This document shows positions 13,845 to 19,196 of a stretch of DNA of 19,196 nt, in pieces. The notes beneath the pieces were generated by a model that saw only the letters and a list, made by a program, of their open reading frames with translations, had not been told where the DNA came from and made no database searches. The DNA is from CAZTLI01 sp964614375. Its GTDB lineage: Bacteria > Chloroflexota > Anaerolineae > Aggregatilineales > Phototrophicaceae. How positions within the stretch are numbered: the first letter of the stretch is position 1; every line of letters starts with the position of its first letter. The stretch spans positions 1-19,196 of the forward strand of contig CAZTLI010000048.1 of the NCBI GenBank assembly GCA_964614375.1, read 5' to 3'. The position numbers were made by a program, and so were the translations under genes.

Positions 13845-15650
13845 TCACTCCAACGAATCCAATTGAATCAGGATCACAGTGTCGCCTGCTGCCAGCGTTT
13901 GCACCGCCACAAAGGGGCTAACCCGCCCGTTTTGCGAAACGGCGATGGGCAGCGGCAGCGGCGGGTTTTGCTGCAACCGGGCCAAAAATGCGTCGCTGGT
14001 GGTCGTGGTGTCGATGGACATTTCTACCCGCTGTGTTCCGGTGGATTGGGCTAAGCGGGTATCCCATAAGGTCATGTTGACCGCTTCGTCGTAAACGGGT
14101 GTCGCGCCAATTTCTGCCACCAGATTACGCAGCGACCCCTTCTCGGTACGGGTCAACCGGACATAGACTTCCGGCACATCAAACACATTCCGCGCCAGTT
14201 GTGCCGCCAGCAGATTGATTTCCGTATTGGCAGTCAATGCCAGGAACCAGCGCGCCTGGGCTATCTGGGCCTTTTGTAGATCCTCTTCGTCCAATGTATC
14301 GCCATAGATAGCGGTCAGGCCAAGGGCCTCCGCCTGTTTACAGCGGTCAATGTTGTTGTCGATCAGCCAGACGGGTCGTGTTTTCGCCAGTTCGCTGGCG
14401 ATAGCGCGCGCGGCTGCCCCGGCGCCAACAATGAGCAGCCCGGTACGCTTATCACTGGTGCGTACCAGCTCGCCACGCCGTCGCAGCCAATCTGTCCCCC
14501 ACTTCAGGAAGACGGGAACGGTAGCTGTCGTGAAAATCGCCATGAACACCAGTACCGAAAAAATCTCCTGCGTAATCACGCCAGCGGTGAGGGCAATCTC
14601 GGCAATAATAATCTCAACCGCGCCGCGCCCGTTCATGCCCGCGCCAATGGTGAGGCCTTCGCGCCAGCCGTTGCCGCTGAAGACATAAAACACCGTTGTG
14701 CCCACTATTTTGCCAATCGTCGCCATAATAATGACGGTGATAAGGAGGGGCAGTGCTGTCGTAAATACGTCGAGCGTGACCTGAAAACCCGCCGTTACAA
14801 AAAAGATAGGGGCTAAAAAGCCGATAGAGACATCACGAACCAGTTCGGTTAACTCGCCTGCCAGACGGCGCTCTACGCCCACACCTTCCCGAATGAACAG
14901 GCCAGCCAGAAACGCGCCCAGAATGGCATGGAGACCGGCAATTTCGGCAAGTTCAGCGAATAACAGGGTGATGAGCAGCAAGAACGTGGCGTGAAATGTG
15001 CGATTAGCGAAACCGAGTTGGGATAATCTGCGCCAGACGATGGGGAATACCTTCAATCCCATAAAGATCGTGACAACAAAGAAGATGCCGACCTCTACCC
15101 CGACGACCAGCACCCGCCCAGGCTCCAGCGTGCCAATATCCGCCACACTGATGACCGCCGCGAAGATGATCAGCGAAAGCGAATCGGCAATGAGCGCCCC
15201 CGCCATCATCACATGGGCAATGCGCGTATCGAGCAGTTTGAGATCGGATAAAATGCGCGATTTGGTCGCTAGCGAGGTGACTCCCGCCGCAATCCCCACA
15301 AATAACCCCGCCATCGTCGTGCCATTAAACAACACGACAATCACGATATAGGCCAGCGCAAATGGCGTTATAAACCCGCCGATAGCCGCTAAGAACCCGC
15401 CCCACGAGGCTTTAAACAACTCCTGTGGGTCAATCTCCATACCGATATACAACATCATCAACAGCACACCAACTTCTGCCAGTACCGAGAGTGCCTCGCT
15501 CTCGTGCAAGATACCCAGCAGCGCCGGCCCCAGCAGAATACCCACCAGTAATTCGCCAAATATCGCCGGATAACCCAGACGCGCAACCAGTGACCCGGCT
15601 ATCCATGCCGAAAGCAAGATGAGCAGCAGGTTCAATATACTCAATTCCAC
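13845..15650 (-). CDS. CPA2-family cation:proton antiporter with TrkA-N (RCK) domain
   Basis: A 601-residue KefB/KefC-like transporter that exchanges K+ or Na+ for H+ across the membrane. About 12 membrane helices occupy residues 1-385, including the GYPAIFGELLVGILLGP repeat near the N terminus and HAILGAFLAGLFIREG in mid-domain, both typical of the family. The cytosolic TrkA-N domain starts at about 400 with the Rossmann loop LLIVGAGAAARAIASELA and continues to a TrkA-C-like end. It probably gates transport through a bound nucleotide. The start is GTG (15650-15648), supported by AAGGAG seven bases upstream. The upstream leader contains two perfect hairpins (15686-15755) that may regulate it. 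Confidence 0.92.
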   Translation of the reverse strand: MELSILNLLLILLSAWIAGSLVARLGYPAIFGELLVGILLGPALLGILHESEALSVLAEVGVLLMMLYIGMEIDPQELFKASWGGFLAAIGGFITPFALAYIVIVVLFNGTTMAGLFVGIAAGVTSLATKSRILSDLKLLDTRIAHVMMAGALIADSLSLIIFAAVISVADIGTLEPGRVLVVGVEVGIFFVVTIFMGLKVFPIVWRRLSQLGFANRTFHATFLLLITLLFAELAEIAGLHAILGAFLAGLFIREGVGVERRLAGELTELVRDVSIGFLAPIFFVTAGFQVTLDVFTTALPLLITVIIMATIGKIVGTTVFYVFSGNGWREGLTIGAGMNGRGAVEIIIAEIALTAGVITQEIFSVLVFMAIFTTATVPVFLKWGTDWLRRRGELVRTSDKRTGLLIVGAGAAARAIASELAKTRPVWLIDNNIDRCKQAEALGLTAIYGDTLDEEDLQKAQIAQARWFLALTANTEINLLAAQLARNVFDVPEVYVRLTRTEKGSLRNLVAEIGATPVYDEAVNMTLWDTRLAQSTGTQRVEMSIDTTTTSDAFLARLQQNPPLPLPIAVSQNGRVSPFVAVQTLAAGDTVILIQLDSLE

Positions 15651-15685
15651 GCAGTATCTCCTTACTCGCTATAGGGACAATTTCC

Positions 15686-15755
15686 ACCCGGTTCGCCGGG
15701 TATGGCGATGGGTAGGAACTATCCAATTGCCTTCAACCGGAAGGGGTTGAAGGCA
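15686..15755 (-). promoter_or_regulatory. Two perfect hairpins in the antiporter leader
   Basis: Read on the minus strand, the 11-bp stem TGCCTTCAACC/GGTTGAAGGCA with a 6-base loop (15755-15728) is followed by ACCCGG-CGAA-CCGGGT (15701-15686), about 35 bases before the GTG start. Neither has a T-tract. A cis-acting RNA controlling an ion antiporter is attractive, but I could not match any known riboswitch consensus. The second stem could also be read from the + strand as a TTCG-tetraloop hairpin. Confidence 0.4.
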
Positions 15756-15943
15756 GGGATAGGCTATCAATTGTTGATGTTCTGGAATGAATGAAACCGT
15801 GTTTATAACTATTTATTACAGTGATTATGTCGAAAATTATAGCATAAGTTACAAAAGTTCACTATTACAGTTGATTACGAAATCGTAAATTTCGACGGAT
15901 TTAATAAAATTCTGATACGACCCTGCCATACCCGCATACACAC

Positions 15944-16030
15944 ATGGCAACTGAAACGCCGATTTTCGTATTACCGGATAATGATTGTGTGCCGTTTGTC
16001 GCGTCCGACAGCGCGCCGATTGCCAAATAG
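15944..16030 (+). pseudogene. Orphan C-terminal fragment of a GT-C-like gene
   Basis: The frame ATG to TAG encodes 28 residues beginning MATETPIFVLPDNDCVPFV. This aligns without gaps to the end of the glycosyltransferase at 11515-13476 (AADETMIFILPNSDFVPFV), 12 of 19 identical, including the IF-x-LP and D-x-VPFV blocks. Upstream, another frame gives YDPAIP, reminiscent of QYDAAAD in the intact gene, which suggests a frameshifted remnant. The surrounding AT-rich 15770-16130 stretch shows no intact gene and has stops in all plausible continuations. Confidence 0.5.
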
Positions 16031-16140
16031 CGCTTGGATACCATGCGATAATTACAATTTCGTGATGTCCACAAAGCGTAAATTTCTCCATATCCTATCC
16101 CCTGAAACAGTTTCTAACCATTAATTCCTCTATTCTTAGT

Positions 16141-16146
16141 TATACT
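16141..16146 (+). promoter_or_regulatory. -10 element for the gene at 16179
   Basis: TATACT 32 bases before the ATG, inside an AT-rich stretch. No clear -35 is seen. AAGGA lies eight bases before the start codon. Confidence 0.35.
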
Positions 16147-16178
16147 ATTCTTAACACTAGAAGATTAAGGAAAACATT

Positions 16179-16637
16179 ATGGGCATATCGGTTGATTGGG
16201 ACAATGCTGAAAAAACTATCGTGCGGTTTATCTATTCGGGCAGTTGGACGTGGGAAGAATTCTATAACACCATCCGCGATGCCAATACGCTCATGGATAC
16301 GGTGGACAAACCATGTGTCTCCATCATCGACATGCGCGACAGTAAATTCATGCCTGCGGGGGCGCTGGTGCATATCCGTAATGTCATTCGGATGTCGATG
16401 TCGCACAATAATTCGGGGATTTCGGTGTTTCTCGATGCTCAGTTGATTGTGAAAGCGATGATTGAGGTGCTGCGAAAGTCGTTCCCGGATATTCTGCAAA
16501 ACACCAACTGGATTTATGCCAAAACGCTGGAAGAAGCCCGCACCCTCGCTGAACAGCAGGTCGAGAAGCTGCACGCCACGCAAAACACGCACGACACCCC
16601 GCAAACGCCCACAAGCGACCGCGCCGAAACCGGGTAA
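16179..16637 (+). CDS. SpoIIAA/STAS-like protein, unknown function
   Basis: Encodes 152 residues, soluble. The predicted order is beta (ISVDWDNAEKTIVRFIY), helix (TWEEFYNTIRDANTLMDTV), beta (KPCVSIIDMRDSKF), helix (GALVHIRNVIRMS), beta (GISVFLDA), helix (QLIVKAMIEVLRKSFP), beta (TNWIYAKT), helix (LEEARTLAEQQVEKLHA), then a disordered Thr/Pro tail. This matches the SpoIIAA-like fold often seen in orphan proteins near sensors. IIDMRDS occupies the place of the anti-sigma-antagonist phospho-site loop, but no signalling partner is nearby. The ATG at 16179 has a good AAGGA site. A terminator-like structure follows at 16688-16733. Confidence 0.75.
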   Translation: MGISVDWDNAEKTIVRFIYSGSWTWEEFYNTIRDANTLMDTVDKPCVSIIDMRDSKFMPAGALVHIRNVIRMSMSHNNSGISVFLDAQLIVKAMIEVLRKSFPDILQNTNWIYAKTLEEARTLAEQQVEKLHATQNTHDTPQTPTSDRAETG

Positions 16638-16687
16638 ATATCGATAGCGGGTCAGCCGTTCAGCTTGTCAGCAAAAGGTTGCTGCTG

Positions 16688-16733
16688 GCGAGTGCTTCAT
16701 TATTTAAGCTGAAATGCTGTCACCGCTTTTTTT
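16688..16733 (+). terminator. Probable intrinsic terminator after the SpoIIAA-like gene
   Basis: An imperfect long stem (GCGAGTG...CACCGC with an inner TTCA/TGAA) ends directly in TTTTTTT at 16727-16733, about 50 bases past the stop. The stem is interrupted, so the call rests mainly on the T-tract. Confidence 0.4.
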
Positions 16734-16779
16734 GACTCATCATCGTCGCCTGCTTTTGCTGCACGAATCCTCGCAAATA

Positions 16780-16788
16780 TGGTACTAT
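16780..16788 (+). promoter_or_regulatory. Extended -10 promoter for galT-galK
   Basis: TGGTACTAT (TGn plus TACTAT), with transcription expected near 16795. The expected transcript begins with the hairpin at 16793-16828, about 75 bases before galT. Confidence 0.45.
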
Positions 16789-16792
16789 CGGG

Positions 16793-16828
16793 GCAGATTT
16801 CCGGGACTGTTATGGGAATCTGCTTTTT
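16793..16828 (+). terminator. Terminator-like hairpin in the galT leader (possible attenuator)
   Basis: GCAGATTTCC pairs with GGGAATCTGC (10 bp, one G-U) around an 11-base loop, followed at once by TTTTT. It sits between the predicted promoter and galT. It could be an attenuator of the gal operon, or the real terminator of upstream transcription if the promoter lies elsewhere. Confidence 0.55.
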
Positions 16829-16840
16829 GATTTGTTGGCA

Positions 16841-16867
16841 TGGTGTACACCACGAAAATGACCGGTC
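16841..16867. promoter_or_regulatory. Two perfect palindromes just before galT (operator candidates)
   Basis: TGGTGTACACCA (16841-16852) and GACCGGTC (16860-16867) are perfect palindromes that end immediately before the galT ATG. Twelve-base palindromes of this type suit LacI/GalR or GntR repressors. The second one occupies the position where a ribosome-binding site would be. Confidence 0.4.
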
Positions 16868-17905
16868 ATGACCTTCAACCCTATCGACCATCCCCACCGA
16901 CGTTATAATCCCCTGACGGGTGAGTATGTGCTGGTGTCGCCGCACCGGACAAAACGCCCCTGGCAAGGCAGACAGGAACGCCCGCCTGCCGACGCGCGCC
17001 CGCACTATGACCCGACCTGTTATCTGTGTCCGGGCAATGCGCGGGCGGGCGGCGTGACCAACCCAACCTACGACACCACGTTCGTCTTCACCAACGATTT
17101 CGCCGCACTGCTGCCCGATGTGCCTGAATCACCCCCGCCAGAGCATCCACTCTTGCGAGCCGAGAGTGTGCGCGGCACGTCGCGCGTCATCTGTTTTTCG
17201 CCCCGTCACGACCTGACACTGCCACAGATGGCTGTCGAGGATATTCGGACAGTGGTCGATGTGTGGGCAAAACAAGCGGCGGATTTGGGTCGGCAGTATC
17301 AGTGGGTACAGGTATTCGAGAATAAAGGCGAAATCATGGGCTGCTCGAATCCACACCCACACGGGCAAATCTGGGCGGGCGACACCTTACCCAATGAGCC
17401 ACACAAAGAACATCACCATCAGCGCGCCTATCTGGACGCATATGGACGCCCGCTGCTGGTCGATTATGTCCAGTTGGAACTGGAAAAGGGTGAGCGTATC
17501 GTCGTCCAGAATGACCATTGGCTGGTCATCGTGCCTTATTGGGCGGTGTGGCCTTTCGAGACGCTGCTGCTGCCAAAACGCCCTATCCAACGCCTGCCCG
17601 ATTTGACATCTGCTGAACGCGCGTCGCTGGCGGACATCCTCAAGCGGCATCTGACAAAATACGATAATCTATTCGAGGTGTCGTTCCCATACAGTATGGG
17701 TTGGCATGGCGCGCCGTTTAATGGGGGCAATAATCCATTCTGGCAGTTACACGCGCACTTCTATCCGCCGCTGCTGCGCTCGGCGACCGTCAAAAAGTTC
17801 ATGGTCGGTTATGAAATGCTGGCGGAAGCCCAGCGCGACATCACACCCGAACAGGCCGCTGACCGTTTGCGTGCGCTATCCGAGACCCATTATTTAGACG
17901 CATAA
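16868..17905 (+). CDS. galT: Galactose-1-phosphate uridylyltransferase
   Basis: A 345-residue HIT-superfamily enzyme of the Leloir pathway that swaps UMP between UDP-glucose and galactose-1-phosphate. The expected residues are one position below E. coli GalT: zinc ligands C51, C54 (CYLC), H114 and H163, and catalytic H165 in NPHPHGQIW. The C-terminal segment NGGNNPFWQLHAHFYPPLLRS carries the second metal-site histidines. The N terminus DHPHRRYNPLTGEYVLVSPHR is full-length and family-typical, which supports the ATG at 16868, although no clear ribosome site precedes it. galK follows after 27 bases, so the two form an operon; galE and galM are not in the window. Confidence 0.97.
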   Translation: MTFNPIDHPHRRYNPLTGEYVLVSPHRTKRPWQGRQERPPADARPHYDPTCYLCPGNARAGGVTNPTYDTTFVFTNDFAALLPDVPESPPPEHPLLRAESVRGTSRVICFSPRHDLTLPQMAVEDIRTVVDVWAKQAADLGRQYQWVQVFENKGEIMGCSNPHPHGQIWAGDTLPNEPHKEHHHQRAYLDAYGRPLLVDYVQLELEKGERIVVQNDHWLVIVPYWAVWPFETLLLPKRPIQRLPDLTSAERASLADILKRHLTKYDNLFEVSFPYSMGWHGAPFNGGNNPFWQLHAHFYPPLLRSATVKKFMVGYEMLAEAQRDITPEQAADRLRALSETHYLDA

Positions 17906-17932
17906 TGTTTTATCCACCACACAGGCTGCCAC

Positions 17933-19075
17933 ATGACGCTGCGAGAGACCGTTATTGCAACATTTGAACAACACTATGGCGCAAAACCTGCGTTTATCGT
18001 CCGCGCGCCGGGACGGGTCAATTTGATCGGCGACCATACCGATTATAACGATGGCTTTGTCCTGCCGATGGCGATAGACCGCGCCGTGTGGATGGCGATT
18101 CGTCCGCGTGCCGACGGGCAGGTGCGCGTGTTGTCGCTCGATTTTGATGACACCTTTGCCTTCGCATTGGATGCGATGCAAAAAGCCGAGGCCAGTCCGG
18201 CGGAATATGTCAAAGGCACAGCGTGGGCATTACAAGGTGCGGGGTATCGTCTCACAGGCTGGGAGGGTGTCATGCAGGGCGATGTGCCGATTGGCGCGGG
18301 CTTGTCATCCTCAGCGGCGCTCGAATTGGCGACGGCGGCGGCCTTTGCAGCGGTATCGGGCCTTGAATGGCAGCCGGCACAGATGGCAAAACTGGCGCAA
18401 AAGGCCGAAAATCAATGGGTCGGCATGAACTGCGGCATCATGGATCAGATGATTTCGGCGGCGGGCGAAGCGGGTCACGCGCTCCTGATCGACTGTCGTT
18501 CGCTGGATACCTATCCTGCACCGATACCCGATGGCACAGCCGTCGTCGTCCTTGATACGGGCACACGGCGCGGTCTGGTCGATTCGGCCTATAACGAACG
18601 GCGGGCACAATGCGAAGCGGCGGCGCGCTGGTTTGGTGTGCCGGCTTTGCGCGATGTGACGATGGGCGATTTTGAAGCGCGTTCCAGCGCCCTAGACGCC
18701 CTGACCCGCAAACGGGCGCGCCATGTCATCGGCGAAAATGACCGCACCGAACACGCACGACAGGTCATGCGCGAAGGCGATGCAGTGGCGATGGGCGCCT
18801 TGATGAATGCCAGCCACAGCAGCCTGCGCGACGATTTTGAAGTTTCCAGCGATGCCCTCAATGCGATAGTCGAATGCGCGCAAGGGCATTCGGCCTGTTA
18901 TGGGGCGCGGATGACCGGCGGCGGCTTTGGTGGATGCGCCGTGGCTCTGGTGCGGGCGGATGGGGTCACTGCATTTGTCGAGACCGTCGCGCGGGACTAT
19001 CAGGCGGCGACACACCATACGCCGCAGATTTACATCTGTGAAGCCACCGCAGGCGCGGCATTTTATCGGTATTAA
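17933..19075 (+). CDS. galK: Galactokinase
   Basis: A 380-residue GHMP-family kinase that phosphorylates galactose at C1 with ATP, supplying the substrate of GalT. The signature APGRVNLIGDHTDYNDGFVLP begins at residue 25 (the more usual E is D34 here, a conservative change). The ATP loop is DVPIGAGLSSSAA (117-129). The catalytic aspartate is D171 in CGIMDQ, and the third motif is GGGFGGC (329-335). Length is normal. The ATG at 17933 has AGG eight bases upstream. It is second in the galT-galK operon. No terminator is apparent in the 121 bases that follow. Confidence 0.97.
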   Translation: MTLRETVIATFEQHYGAKPAFIVRAPGRVNLIGDHTDYNDGFVLPMAIDRAVWMAIRPRADGQVRVLSLDFDDTFAFALDAMQKAEASPAEYVKGTAWALQGAGYRLTGWEGVMQGDVPIGAGLSSSAALELATAAAFAAVSGLEWQPAQMAKLAQKAENQWVGMNCGIMDQMISAAGEAGHALLIDCRSLDTYPAPIPDGTAVVVLDTGTRRGLVDSAYNERRAQCEAAARWFGVPALRDVTMGDFEARSSALDALTRKRARHVIGENDRTEHARQVMREGDAVAMGALMNASHSSLRDDFEVSSDALNAIVECAQGHSACYGARMTGGGFGGCAVALVRADGVTAFVETVARDYQAATHHTPQIYICEATAGAAFYRY

Positions 19076-19100
19076 CGGGGTTTCTTTGCAAAACTTATTG

Positions 19101-19120
19101 GATTGAAATTAATATCAATC
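19101..19120. promoter_or_regulatory. AT-rich imperfect palindrome downstream of galK
   Basis: GATTGAAATTAATATCAATC is palindromic at 18 of 20 positions. It lies before a 22-codon frame (ATG 19127, TGA 19193-19195) with no good ribosome site. It may be an operator for the next gene beyond the window. Confidence 0.3.
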
Positions 19121-19196
19121 TGGACAATGAAAATTTTCCAAGAAGCTAACACTGAGTTCCATAAGGTGATGTCGCAACACGTAGATACCGCATGAG

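Noticed and set aside
15640..15800. Known riboswitch (c-di-AMP, fluoride, guanidine or purine class) ahead of the antiporter
   Set aside because: I could not align the conserved core of any of these to the sequence; only generic hairpins are supported.
15849..16091. 80-codon minus-strand frame starting MEKFTLCGHHEIV with a fair ribosome site
   Set aside because: It is antisense to the decayed glycosyltransferase tail. The opposite strand is also open over much of the same span, and the composition does not look like a protein.
1..19196. CRISPR array, rRNA genes, phage genes or an origin
   Set aside because: I saw no regularly spaced direct repeats, rRNA cores, phage structural motifs or DnaA-box clusters anywhere in the window.

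Overview
The window reads as a stretch of ordinary bacterial chromosome at moderately high GC, broken up by small mobile-element remnants. Nothing in it fixes the taxon. The gene mix (RIO-type kinase, RsgA, a galT-galK pair, a GT-C membrane glycosyltransferase with a soluble tail, small SpoIIAA-like proteins, non-ATG starts) fits an environmental bacterium such as a member of the Chloroflexota. That placement is an impression, not a demonstrated result.

Layout. 1-415 is the 5' part of a minus-strand MFS transporter that runs off the window. 416-935 has no full gene; it holds a probable IS200/IS605 (tnpB-type) relic. 936-6000 is a minus-strand block: RsgA, then a GNAT acetyltransferase with a possible 37-codon ORF overlapping its end, then a RIO-type kinase, then an APH-fold small-molecule kinase. 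Three interspersed repeats sit between these genes. 6001-6783 is a gene-poor patch with a well-signalled 25-codon ORF, a degenerate repeat and another repeat copy. 6784-8617 is again minus-strand: a small membrane protein, an SGNH hydrolase and a membrane/coiled-coil protein. A tRNA-Val(GAC) with clear promoter and terminator follows, then a small SpoIIAA-like protein, a RibD/DHFR-like reductase, a second MFS transporter, a 653-residue GT-C type glycosyltransferase, and a CPA2 antiporter with its downstream small membrane gene. The right end carries a second SpoIIAA-like gene and galT-galK, preceded by a terminator-like hairpin and two perfect palindromes.

How it works together. The clearest pathway is galT-galK, which with a galE elsewhere would convert galactose to UDP-galactose (Leloir pathway). 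The CPA2 antiporter and the 98-residue membrane protein probably form an operon. The two kinase genes at 936-3252 appear to have been one operon, later split by a mobile element.

The most interesting signal is a family of quasi-palindromic, multi-hairpin repeats: 1977-2215, about 4609-4788, about 6567-6769 and a degenerate fourth copy near 6371-6502. The first copy has 18-bp terminal inverted repeats starting CTGA and a 9-bp target duplication (8 of 9 bases). It inserted into the last codons of the RIO kinase gene yet left the protein sequence unchanged, because the element end supplies a new in-frame stop. The copies show compensatory base-pair changes, and two of their hairpins have complementary apical hexamers (CTGAAG and CTTCAG). 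This points to a small non-autonomous element, or structured nucleic acid, that deserves a name and a survey.
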